From Geomonas sp. RF6 (GTDB taxonomy: Bacteria; Desulfobacterota; Desulfuromonadia; Geobacterales; Geobacteraceae), in contig NZ_CP087999.1 in NCBI RefSeq assembly GCF_021044625.1, positions 389,001 to 453,000 of the forward strand: a stretch of DNA of 64,000 bases, written 5' to 3'. The notes beneath the pieces were generated by a model that was not told the DNA's origin, ran no database searches, and worked only from the letters and a program-made list of their open reading frames with translations. This document shows, in pieces, positions 44,424 to 52,529 of this stretch. The position numbers were made by a program, and so were the translations under genes. Each line of letters begins with the position of its first letter. Position 1 is the first letter of the stretch.

Positions 44424-44542
44424 AATCCCCCCTGTCCCCCCTTCGCAAAGGGGGGGACGTTAGGCCTTCTGCAGTGCTTCGTGGCAATGTATCGACGCCT
44501 CCCCGGAAAATCCGGATGAACCTTCGCAAAGGGGGGGACGTG
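44424..44542 (+). repeat. Composite repeat supplying a possible ribosome site
   Basis: A copy of the roughly 120-base family also seen at 34.1-34.6, 52.3 and 54.5 kb. It contains the CCTTCGCAAAGGGGGGGACG core twice and ends GTGATGGCC; that ATG (44543) is the first start codon of the binding-protein gene. The same GTGATGGCC end is in the copy at about 34550, so the element brings its own Shine-Dalgarno-like purine run and start codon. Confidence 0.7.
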
Positions 44543-45607
44543 ATGGCCTCTATCCCCCGCCATCCGGATAAACCAGCAACAAGTGCCATGGGAGCATTCC
44601 TGCTACACGCACTGCTTCTGGTCTGCTCCATCATCTTCTGCGCGACCCATTCGGAGGGAGCCGATCAGAAGGCTCCCCTCGACCTGGAGAGGCTGAGAAC
44701 GGAGCTGAGCCTGGTCCGTGGGACCGGAAAGACGCAAGGGGGATGGCCGCGGGAGATCCGCTCTCCACTCAAGACCTACGACTTCAAAAGCGACACCTTC
44801 CGCCAGGAAGGACGAACGCTGCTAGTGCAGAAGAAGCCGCTACGGCTGATACCACATTCCGTCGGCGTAGCCGAGATCCTGTGGGCGATCTGCCCGCGGG
44901 AGCGCCTGGTCGCGTTCAACGAGCTCTCCGCCGACCCGGAATCCAGCTTCATTGCAGCCGAGGTGCGCCAGCGCGGACCTATCTTCCGCTCGAAGGAGAC
45001 GGAACTCGTGCTCGGCTACCGCCCGGACCTCGTCTTTACCGTCTCCTATTCGAGCCCCGACTTCAAGGAGAAGCTCAGGCAGGCGCGCATACCGACCTTT
45101 GACCTCGGCTACTTCGGAACGATCGACTCCATAAAGGAGCAGATCGCCCTCATCGGCACCGTGATCGGAGAGGAAGGGAACGCCGCCGCGCTGGTGAGCC
45201 TGATAGACCGGAAGATGCGGGAACTGAAGACGAAGCTGCCGCGCAAAGGGCCGCCGGTGCGGGTGCTCTACTACGACGAGGGAGGCTACGTCCCCGGCGC
45301 CACGTCGAATTTCGACTCGATCTGCAGGATGATAGGCGCGGTCAATGTGGGGACGGAGCAGGGGATAAAGTCGTGGTCGCAGGTCGATTACGAAACGGTG
45401 CTGAAGTGGAACCCGGATGTGGTGGTCGTTCCAGCGCGGTCGAAGCTCAGGGACATCCTCATGTCCAGCCGCGTCCTCGCCCACGCCCGCGCCATCAGGA
45501 GCGGCGCCGTCTACTATGTACCCGGGGTGTATCTCCGGGCGTCGTCACAGTACATGCTCCTGAGCGCCGACTACCTCGCCGGGGTCATATACCGCCCCCC
45601 CCGCTGA
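44543..45607 (+). CDS. Corrinoid/siderophore-type periplasmic binding protein (BtuF/FecB family)
   Basis: 354 residues from the ATG at 44543, which is provided by the upstream repeat; an ATG at 44588 would start directly at the signal peptide (MGAFLLHALLLVCSIIF). The PBP fold of the BtuF type is seen in PHSVGVAEILWAIC, RLVAFNELSADPESSF, PDLVFTVSYSSPDFKEKL and YYDEGGYVPGATSNFDSICRMIGAVNV (the tail of the fold). It is the periplasmic partner of the ATPase at 43378 and the permease at 45615. A heme or iron chelate ligand is possible, but B12 fits the neighbouring lyase. Confidence 0.85.
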   Translation: MASIPRHPDKPATSAMGAFLLHALLLVCSIIFCATHSEGADQKAPLDLERLRTELSLVRGTGKTQGGWPREIRSPLKTYDFKSDTFRQEGRTLLVQKKPLRLIPHSVGVAEILWAICPRERLVAFNELSADPESSFIAAEVRQRGPIFRSKETELVLGYRPDLVFTVSYSSPDFKEKLRQARIPTFDLGYFGTIDSIKEQIALIGTVIGEEGNAAALVSLIDRKMRELKTKLPRKGPPVRVLYYDEGGYVPGATSNFDSICRMIGAVNVGTEQGIKSWSQVDYETVLKWNPDVVVVPARSKLRDILMSSRVLAHARAIRSGAVYYVPGVYLRASSQYMLLSADYLAGVIYRPPR

Positions 45608-45614
45608 AGCCGCC

Positions 45615-46643
45615 ATGCACAGAAAGGACTTCTTCCTCTTCATAGTGCTGGTGGCCCTCATCCTCGCGGGAGGGGTCATTTCGCTGTCCTCAGGTTCGTG
45701 GTCCGTACCGGCCTCCCATGTCCCTGCGATACTCCTGGCGAAGCTCGGACTCCACGGTGGGGTGGTGAACGATGTGGAGGCGGCGATCGTCTGGGACGGG
45801 CGGCTGCCGCGCTTTCTGGTCGCGCTTCTGGTCGGCTTTTCCCTCGGTGGCGCCGGCACCGTCATGCAGGGCATTTTCAAGAACCCTATGGCCAGCCCCG
45901 GTGTCATGGGGATCGATTCGGGAGCAGCTCTCGGGGCGGTGCTCTCCATCTACCTCGGCGTCGCCTCCGATTCGCTCGTGGTGCTCCCCTGCGCCGCGAT
46001 AGTTTTTTCGATCCTCACGCTGATCCTGGTCTTTGCCATCGCCACCTCCGGCGGGCGGACCTCGATCTCCACGCTGCTTCTGGCAGGGATCGCCCTGAAC
46101 CTCGTCTTCGGCGCGCTGACGTCGTTCATCATCACCCTCAGCACGCGGGAGTTCGACGTCGGGCGAGTCATCGTGAACTGGCTCATGGGGGACCTCAACA
46201 ACCGCTCCTGGGAGCACGTCAGTATCGTGGCCCCGACCACGCTCCTGGCGCTTCTGGGGACCCTCTTCTTCGCCAGGGACCTGAACCTCCTCATGCTCGG
46301 CGAGGAGACGGCGGCGAACCTCGGTGTCGATACCAAAAGGGCCCGCAACGCCCTCCTCCTCTTCTCCTCCGTTGAGACGGGGGGGGCCATCGCCGTCTCC
46401 GGCGTCATCGGCTTTGTGGGGCTCGTCGCGCCGCACATCATGCGCAGCCTCGTGGGGCCAGACAACCGCAAGCTCGTCTTCTTCTCGGGTCTACTCGCGG
46501 CGGTCTTCATAATCTACGCGGACCTCTTCGTCCGGCTCGTGGTGGCGGTCGACCTGAAGGTGGGGATCATCACCTCCATGCTGGGGGGGCCCTTCTTTCT
46601 CTACCTGATCATGAAACACAGAAAGCATTTCGAGTACATGTGA
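45615..46643 (+). CDS. FecCD/BtuC-type ABC permease
   Basis: 342 residues with about ten membrane helices, as expected for this family. Conserved BtuC/FecCD motifs are FSLGGAGTVMQGIFKNPMASPGVMGIDSG, LLLAGIALNLVFGAL, the cytoplasmic coupling-loop LGEETAANLGVD and GFVGLVAPHIMRSLVGPDNRKLV. It starts 7 bases after the binding protein and forms the transmembrane part of an importer with the two preceding ABC genes. The substrate is most likely a corrinoid given the context, otherwise an iron chelate. Confidence 0.9.
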   Translation: MHRKDFFLFIVLVALILAGGVISLSSGSWSVPASHVPAILLAKLGLHGGVVNDVEAAIVWDGRLPRFLVALLVGFSLGGAGTVMQGIFKNPMASPGVMGIDSGAALGAVLSIYLGVASDSLVVLPCAAIVFSILTLILVFAIATSGGRTSISTLLLAGIALNLVFGALTSFIITLSTREFDVGRVIVNWLMGDLNNRSWEHVSIVAPTTLLALLGTLFFARDLNLLMLGEETAANLGVDTKRARNALLLFSSVETGGAIAVSGVIGFVGLVAPHIMRSLVGPDNRKLVFFSGLLAAVFIIYADLFVRLVVAVDLKVGIITSMLGGPFFLYLIMKHRKHFEYM

Positions 46644-46685
46644 CAGGCCGTTTGAAGGGGCCGAGAGAAAGAGAGGGAGCGGTAC

Positions 46686-47708
46686 ATGAGGGAAAACGTG
46701 GCAACAGAGGTCGAGGTGGCGGAGCTCTTCGACCAGTACGCCGAAAGGGTCGAGCAGATAAAGGCCGAGATCGCCAAGGTCGTGATCGGCCAGGAGGAGA
46801 TGATCACCCTGATGATCCACACCCTCCTCTCCAGGGGGCACATCCTTCTCGAGGGGGTGCCGGGGCTTGCGAAGAGCCTCGCGGTGGAAACCTTCGCGAA
46901 AGTCATCGGCGGCAACTTCAAGCGCTTCCAGTTCACCCCTGACAAGATGCCGAGCGACATAACAGGCACCATGGTGTGGAACGAGAAGGAGAAGAAGTTC
47001 GAGTTTTACTACGGTCCGATCTTTTGCAACATCTTCCTTGCCGACGAAATAAACCGGGCCTCCCCGAAAGTGCAGTCCGCGCTGCTGCAGGCGATGCAGG
47101 AAAAGGAGGTGACGATAGAGCGCAAGCGCTACGACATCTCCCCCCCCTTCATGGTGCTGGCGACACAGAACCCGATCGAGCAGATCGGAACGTATCCGCT
47201 CGCCGAGTCGCAGGTCGACCGCTTCATGGTGAAGTACGACGTGGGATATCCGGGGAAGGACGAGGAACTGGAGCTCATCCTCAGGAAGAACACCGACTTT
47301 GACCAGCAGAAGGCGGAGATACGAAACATCCTTTCGCTCGAGGAGATAACGGCGATGCAGCAGCTCATCCACGACCAGGTCAGGGTGAGCCAGAAAGTCA
47401 TGGCCTACATCCTCAACGTCTGCACCGCCACCCGTCCGCGCGAGACCTACTCCCCCCAGGATCTCGTCGCGGAGATTCACCAGTACATCCGGCTCGGTGC
47501 CTCCCCCCGCGCCTCCGAATCGCTCCTCGCGCTGGCGAAATCATTTGCCTTCGGCCAGCACCGCGACTTCGTGAATTTCGACGACGTATCAGCCTGTGCC
47601 GCACACGTGCTGAGGCACCGGATACTGCTGAACAGCACCGCGTTGTCGCAGCAGATCGACTCCGACATGCTGGTGCAGGAAATCCTCAAGATGGTTCCAC
47701 CGTACTGA
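46686..47708 (+). CDS. MoxR-family AAA+ ATPase (MxaR-like)
   Basis: 340 residues. Walker A GVPGLAKS (57-64) in the GxPGxAKS form typical of MoxR, Walker B IFLADEINRA (D120, E121), sensor 1 region LATQNPIEQIGTYPL, and the C-terminal lid (DLVAEIHQYIRLGASPRASESL). MoxR ATPases remodel or activate proteins with VWA partners; MxaR is needed to activate periplasmic methanol dehydrogenase. Its stop overlaps the next gene's ATG by one base. It opens a six-gene block arranged as in mxaRSACKL. Confidence 0.93.
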   Translation: MRENVATEVEVAELFDQYAERVEQIKAEIAKVVIGQEEMITLMIHTLLSRGHILLEGVPGLAKSLAVETFAKVIGGNFKRFQFTPDKMPSDITGTMVWNEKEKKFEFYYGPIFCNIFLADEINRASPKVQSALLQAMQEKEVTIERKRYDISPPFMVLATQNPIEQIGTYPLAESQVDRFMVKYDVGYPGKDEELELILRKNTDFDQQKAEIRNILSLEEITAMQQLIHDQVRVSQKVMAYILNVCTATRPRETYSPQDLVAEIHQYIRLGASPRASESLLALAKSFAFGQHRDFVNFDDVSACAAHVLRHRILLNSTALSQQIDSDMLVQEILKMVPPY

Positions 47709-48592
47709 TGCCGATGGAGAAGACGGAAAAGACACTTTTATCGAAGAAAGAGCTTCTGGAAATCTTCGTGAATCATCGGGTCGACTCTCCCTTCCCAGGT
47801 GACTGGGAGAGTGTCTTCAAGGGGCTCGGGTACGAGTTCTGGGCGCTCAGGGAGCTCGAGCCGACCGACTCCTTCAAGAACATCGACTGGAAGGCGAAGG
47901 CGAGGACGGGGAAGTTCTTCGTGCGCGATTTCCTCGCCGAGAGCTACTTCAACGTCATGATCCTTTACGACGTCAGCAGGTCGGTGCAGTTCGGGAGAAA
48001 GGAGCTGCTCCAGGCGCACATCGCCGTCTCCCTCGCCTACAGCGCGATCGCAAGCAACGACGGCTGCGGGCTGATCCTCTTTGCGGATGACATCGTGAAG
48101 TACATCCCGCCGCGCATGGGGCGGACGCACTTCATGGAGATTCTCGATGCCATCGTGCACGCGGAGCCGGTGAGGTGCGGGGGGACGAGCCTTGGGCCCG
48201 CCCTGACGAAGCTCCTGAACGAGGTGCCGGAGAGTCTGACCTTCATACTCTCCGATTTCCTGTACCCGCTCGATTTCGGCTACACCTTTCATCACGCCGC
48301 GCAGGGCAGCACAAAGCACGAGGTGAAGGCGCTCCAGGTTCTCGAGGAGTGCGAGATCGCCCTTCCGCCGGGCACGAAGGGTATCCTTCCCCTCTACGAT
48401 TATGAGAGCGGCAGGACCGTGTCGCTCGACCTCACGAAGTGGCAGGCCTTCAACGACACCATGAGCCGCCAGCGGGAGGGGACGAGAACGCTCCTGGGGC
48501 GCGCGGGCATCGACCTCTTGACGGTAAGCCCGGCAGACGACTTTGGGCGGAAGATAAACAGCTTCATGAGAAGGCCCCCGTCAACCTACTAG
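47708..48592 (+). CDS. DUF58 protein (MxaS-like)
   Basis: 294 residues. The DUF58 core is clear: DWKAKARTGKFFVRDFLAE followed by a VWA-like segment ILYDVSRSVQFG, which keeps a D-x-S-x-S metal-site pattern. Further VWA strands are GCGLILFADDIVKYIPP and SLTFILSDFLYP. In methylotrophs the DUF58 protein MxaS acts with MxaR, and paired MoxR-DUF58 genes are common. The start overlaps the MoxR stop by one base (TGATG), which implies translational coupling. Cytoplasmic; it probably couples the ATPase to membrane VWA proteins. Confidence 0.88.
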   Translation: MPMEKTEKTLLSKKELLEIFVNHRVDSPFPGDWESVFKGLGYEFWALRELEPTDSFKNIDWKAKARTGKFFVRDFLAESYFNVMILYDVSRSVQFGRKELLQAHIAVSLAYSAIASNDGCGLILFADDIVKYIPPRMGRTHFMEILDAIVHAEPVRCGGTSLGPALTKLLNEVPESLTFILSDFLYPLDFGYTFHHAAQGSTKHEVKALQVLEECEIALPPGTKGILPLYDYESGRTVSLDLTKWQAFNDTMSRQREGTRTLLGRAGIDLLTVSPADDFGRKINSFMRRPPSTY

Positions 48593-48602
48593 CAGGTATG
48601 CC

Positions 48603-50396
48603 ATGAAGAAGTGTATTGCGATCATACTGCTCATTGTTGCCATGCTGGCGCATACCCCTTTCGAAGCGTGGGCACGAAGCGCCGCGCCCTTCTCCTTTGA
48701 CTCGCTCTGGTTCTACCGCGACGGCACGCGGGTGGTGCCCGAGATCGGAAAGCGCTGGGTCACCGTCGTCTTCGACTCGCGCTACCGCTCCGGCGCCGCT
48801 GATTTCCTCACCTCCGGCGAGGAGGAAGGAAACGTGATCCAGCGCAGGGCACGCGGGATGGTGAAGTCCCACAAAGCGCTCTCGAGCTACCTCTACGACC
48901 CGAACCTCGCGGAGGACGCCTGCTTTTTCAAGCTGCGCGACGGGGTGAAGCTCGACCAGATAGGGAGGCTCATCGGCGAGTTGAAAGGTGAGAGAGGGGT
49001 GCGCTACGTCCACCCCACCGTCATCATCGACAACAAGACCTTCGCCTTTTTCGACGACCTCGAACTGGAGTGGAAGACGGGAACCCCGAGGGCGCAGCGC
49101 GACTCCCTCCTGAAGGCCGCACATGTGGCGGCGGACGACAGGGATGAGAAGAGAAAGAGCTATGTCGTCGACCTAGCCGCCATCCCCTACTTCAGGGCGG
49201 TGAACCTCCTTGCCGAAGACGTGAAAGTCCTGAAGGTCGCCCCCCGCCTGGTGGAGATCAAGCCGTCCATAAGTGCCAAGCTCTCTTTTCTCATGGGGGG
49301 CGCGAACATCGGTGACAGCATCCCTTTTACCCTCACCATCGCCTTCTCCGACCGCGTAAGCATCGATCCCAGCTCCATAGCGACCCTCAACCTGAAGCCG
49401 CCGGAGCTGCAGAAGGAACTCTTCGACTGCACCTTCGATCCCTACGACTATGCAAAGGCGGTGGGGAAGAGCCCGATCATCATCACAGGACGGCTCAAGT
49501 TTTACGCGCCCGGAGAGTTCACCGTCCCGCCGGTGAAGATCAGCTACACCTGCCAGACGTGCACGAAGACTGCGAGCCGCTCGGTGAAGGCCAGCACCAA
49601 CAGCACCAACAGCACCGGCAGCACCGGCTCAGGGCAGAGCAGTGCGGTACCGATGCCCCCTCCCCCGCTGCCGGACGGGATAGCTGACACCGACAGCAGC
49701 GCGCCCCCCCCCGACACCTCGACGCCGCCGGATACCCTCCCTGCCGGGAGCCCCGTTTCCAGCACTAACGCGGTCACCGGCAGTGCGGCAGACAGCAACG
49801 TGCGCTTCGTGCAGACGCAGCCGGTACTTTTCAAGGTCTCCTCCATCATCCCGGCGGAAAAATCGGAGAACAGGCTCATCGTCCCGACCGCCCCCGTATC
49901 GGTCGACTTCCGGCTCCCCGCGCTGCACCAGCGGTCCCTGCGCTACCTGTGGCTCGGCATCTTCTCCCTCGCCGGTCTTTTCCTCTGCGTCGGCTGGTTC
50001 ATCTACATGCGCTACAGATTGATCCTCGAGAGGGACCGCACCAGGGAAGGGAAGAGGGACGGCATCCTCGTCGAGCAGCTGCGCACCCTGCTGCAGGAGC
50101 CGCCTTCGGCCCCTCACTGGGCGTATCTGGGTCGGGTAGGACTCTTGCTGCGCGAGTACCTGGTGGCGCTCTGCGGCGGGGACGCTAGGTTTCGGGGGGG
50201 GAGCGGCAGGCACTTCATGGAGAGGATGGGCTCGCGGCTGCCGCATGAATCGGTGGCACCGTTGACCACCATCCTTGCCGCCATCGACAACAGCGTCGCA
50301 ATGGAGACGGAGCACCATCAGGATATGGAGGCCCTGCAACGCGAGATCCTGGAGGTTGTCGAAGCCACGGCGCAGCGCTCGGCGGCCCAAGGGTAG
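48603..50396 (+). CDS. Membrane-anchored periplasmic protein, MxaA/BatD position
   Basis: 597 residues. A signal peptide (about 1-25, IILLIVAMLAHTPFEAWA) leads to a large periplasmic domain. A low-complexity Ser/Thr/Pro spacer (about 330-410; NSTNSTGSTGSGQS and PMPPPPLPDG) precedes one membrane helix (about 445-468, LWLGIFSLAGLFLCVGWFIYM) and a 125-residue cytoplasmic helical tail. BatD/MxaA-type proteins have the same topology, although MxaA is usually shorter. Two Cys pairs (KISYTCQTCTKT) may bind metal or form a disulfide. Its slot, between DUF58 and VWA genes, is that of mxaA. Function inferred from order. Confidence 0.75.
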   Translation: MKKCIAIILLIVAMLAHTPFEAWARSAAPFSFDSLWFYRDGTRVVPEIGKRWVTVVFDSRYRSGAADFLTSGEEEGNVIQRRARGMVKSHKALSSYLYDPNLAEDACFFKLRDGVKLDQIGRLIGELKGERGVRYVHPTVIIDNKTFAFFDDLELEWKTGTPRAQRDSLLKAAHVAADDRDEKRKSYVVDLAAIPYFRAVNLLAEDVKVLKVAPRLVEIKPSISAKLSFLMGGANIGDSIPFTLTIAFSDRVSIDPSSIATLNLKPPELQKELFDCTFDPYDYAKAVGKSPIIITGRLKFYAPGEFTVPPVKISYTCQTCTKTASRSVKASTNSTNSTGSTGSGQSSAVPMPPPPLPDGIADTDSSAPPPDTSTPPDTLPAGSPVSSTNAVTGSAADSNVRFVQTQPVLFKVSSIIPAEKSENRLIVPTAPVSVDFRLPALHQRSLRYLWLGIFSLAGLFLCVGWFIYMRYRLILERDRTREGKRDGILVEQLRTLLQEPPSAPHWAYLGRVGLLLREYLVALCGGDARFRGGSGRHFMERMGSRLPHESVAPLTTILAAIDNSVAMETEHHQDMEALQREILEVVEATAQRSAAQG

Positions 50397-50402
50397 CCCG
50401 CT

Positions 50403-51506
50403 ATGACGGTCGAGCACCCATGGGCACTCCTTCTCCTGGCACTGGTTCCGGCGGTCCTCTTCGCCCGGAGAAAGGGGGCGGCGCGGACCGGATTTTCTGC
50501 CGTGCCGGCGCTCGGCCGGGAGCTGCAGCCAGGGCCGCTCAAGAAGTATGGGCCGGACGTGCTGGCCGCAAGTGCCATGGTTCTCATCGTCCTCGCCATT
50601 GCAAACGTGCAGTACTCGAGCTACTGGCAAAAGACGTATCCGGAGTCGAAGTGGATCATGCTCGTCCAGGACCTCTCCGGCTCCATGGGCAGGCCCAGCG
50701 ACGAGAGCGGCAGCATGACGCTCGGAGACGTTGCCCTGGAGGGAGCGTCGGCCTTCATCGACATGCGCAGGAAAGACGACCTCATCGGCCTCGTCGCCTT
50801 TTCCAACGTCGCGCAACTGGTGGCGCCACCCTCCTTCGACAAGGAGATCCTGAAGAAAAAGCTGGAGCTTTTGAGGAGAAAGAACGATTCCAGCGTCTTC
50901 AGGGAGCTGAGCATCGGGGGGGAAACCAACGCCTCCCACGCAGCGTGGCTTGCCACGTGCGTTTTTTTCATGCTGCTGCCCGAGGAGAGCCAGCCCTCCT
51001 ACGAGCAGCTCGACAACCTGCGTTACTCGCTGATGGGTCGCGGCGATGCGGCGGCAGCGATCCCCGCCGCGCTGAAAAAGATCAACTTCGGACGCGGCAT
51101 GGCCATCGTCCTTTTCACCGATGGCCGGATAGAAGCGAGCCCGGGAGGTGACGGCGCCGAAGAAGGGCTCCTCAACTTCGTCAACGTGATAGGGCTGGTG
51201 AAGCGGCTCGGCATAAAGCTCTATCTGATCGTAGTCGGAGGGGACGTCACCGCCGAGGTCCGCCAGGCTCTCGAGGGGCGCGCGGGGGAGTCTGCGGCAG
51301 GGCATATCTTCTACATGCCCCGCTCCCTGGACAGGTCGCAGATCACCGCGGTGTACAACCGCATAAACGAGATGGAGAAGAACCGGCTGCTGGTGAAGCT
51401 GGAGAAACGGAAAAAGGACACGAGGCGCCCCCTCGCGCTCACGGCTGCCGGTATTGTGGCTCTCTACTGCCTGATGCACCTCCTGCCGGCCACCAGAAAG
51501 ATATAG
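50403..51506 (+). CDS. VWA-domain membrane protein (MxaC-like)
   Basis: 367 residues with two N-terminal helices (about 7-22 and 53-70), a VWA domain exposed next, and a C-terminal helix (about 345-362). The metal-ion site D90-x-S92-x-S94 is in VQDLSGSMGRP; further MIDAS positions are GGETNA (Thr) and LFTDGR (Asp). Topology matches MxaC/BatA, in which the VWA domain lies between membrane helices. It follows the MxaA-like gene by 6 bases and precedes the MxaK-like gene by 3 bases. Confidence 0.88.
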   Translation: MTVEHPWALLLLALVPAVLFARRKGAARTGFSAVPALGRELQPGPLKKYGPDVLAASAMVLIVLAIANVQYSSYWQKTYPESKWIMLVQDLSGSMGRPSDESGSMTLGDVALEGASAFIDMRRKDDLIGLVAFSNVAQLVAPPSFDKEILKKKLELLRRKNDSSVFRELSIGGETNASHAAWLATCVFFMLLPEESQPSYEQLDNLRYSLMGRGDAAAAIPAALKKINFGRGMAIVLFTDGRIEASPGGDGAEEGLLNFVNVIGLVKRLGIKLYLIVVGGDVTAEVRQALEGRAGESAAGHIFYMPRSLDRSQITAVYNRINEMEKNRLLVKLEKRKKDTRRPLALTAAGIVALYCLMHLLPATRKI

Positions 51507-51509
51507 GCG

Positions 51510-52268
51510 ATGAAAATGAAAGAACCTGTGCGCATAGCATTGATCACTCTTTTGGCTCTCCTTTTCGTAGTGCTCGGGCTGTACAGCGCCCGCGAGTACG
51601 GCTCCGCCAGCGCGCTGGAGACGCAAAGGAGGCACCAGGAGCAGGAGCTGAAAAGAGCGGACGCCATGGAGGACGACAGTGCAGCCGCAACGGTGCTGAA
51701 GAAGCTGGCCCCGGCGCCTCCGGAGGTCGAGCTGCGCATCGTCCAGCGCCAATGGCGCATGGCGCTCGAGCTTCTCAAATACATGCAGCGGGCGCGGGTG
51801 AACGTGGAGTTGCAGAACGAGACGGCATCATACGGCACGAGACTGAAAGGGATTCTCGACGAGATGCTGGAGCGCACCGGAAGCGCGCTGGCAGATCCTT
51901 CCGCCGTGCGCCCCGACGTGTTGTGGCAGCTTTACAATGCCTCCGGATCGGCAAAGGTGCTGAGCGCACTGGTGATGCTCGAGGCCGAGCAGAATCTCGA
52001 CAAAGTGCAGGGGATCATGCGCGACGCCCTCGCCGACTACAAATCGGCAATAGATGCCGTCGACAAGGCCGGTGCCCCCGCAGAGCAGAGGAACGTGCCA
52101 CGCTGGAACTTCGAGGTATTGAACGGCAGGGAATACGTCCAGAAGTTCGACGTCGCCATGTCCGACACCGAGCGAAACCAGGCGCTGAAGGAAACCCTGG
52201 AAACCCTGATGCCCGAAATGGGCGGCTACGCCCCGGGCGAACCGATAGAGACAATCGTTAAGAAGTGA
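51510..52268 (+). CDS. Single-anchor periplasmic protein in mxaK position
   Basis: 252 residues. One N-terminal membrane anchor (about 9-27, ALITLLALLFVVLGLYSA) is followed by a helical region. YNASGSAKVLSALVMLEAEQNLDKVQGIMRDALADYKSAIDAV looks like TPR-type helices, followed by the VPRWNFEVLNG segment, which is similar to MxaK/TPR accessory proteins. No enzymatic motif. Its place between two VWA genes matches mxaK. Family assignment is by position, size and helical content, not by a specific motif. Confidence 0.65.
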   Translation: MKMKEPVRIALITLLALLFVVLGLYSAREYGSASALETQRRHQEQELKRADAMEDDSAAATVLKKLAPAPPEVELRIVQRQWRMALELLKYMQRARVNVELQNETASYGTRLKGILDEMLERTGSALADPSAVRPDVLWQLYNASGSAKVLSALVMLEAEQNLDKVQGIMRDALADYKSAIDAVDKAGAPAEQRNVPRWNFEVLNGREYVQKFDVAMSDTERNQALKETLETLMPEMGGYAPGEPIETIVKK

Positions 52269-52327
52269 GAGGTCCCTCCGAGAGTTGCGGGGGCAAATTT
52301 CTGTTCCGAAAGCGCAGGCGAGGCCAT

Positions 52328-52447
52328 CACGCCCCCCCTTTGCGAAGATCCATCCGGGAATTCCGGGGGAGCGTAGGTACATTTCCACGAAGCGCTGCAC
52401 GCAAACTTACGTCCCCCCCTTTGCGAAGGGGGGACAGGGGGGATTTG
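52328..52447 (+). repeat. Composite intergenic repeat between the mxaK- and mxaL-like genes
   Basis: This 120-base copy has the core CTTTGCGAAGGGGGGACAGG at 52419-52438, a GGGGGAGCGTAGGTACATTT stretch and a shorter core at 52328-52338. It lies in the 261-base gap before the last VWA gene and is inverted relative to the copies at 44.4 kb. No gene in the gap. Confidence 0.7.
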
Positions 52448-52529
52448 CCTTTGATGTAGGCCATTTAGCACAGCCCGCTCCCTTTCTCATGAACCCGAAA
52501 AAGCAGCCTGCCCCCTTTCTGGTACCGCC

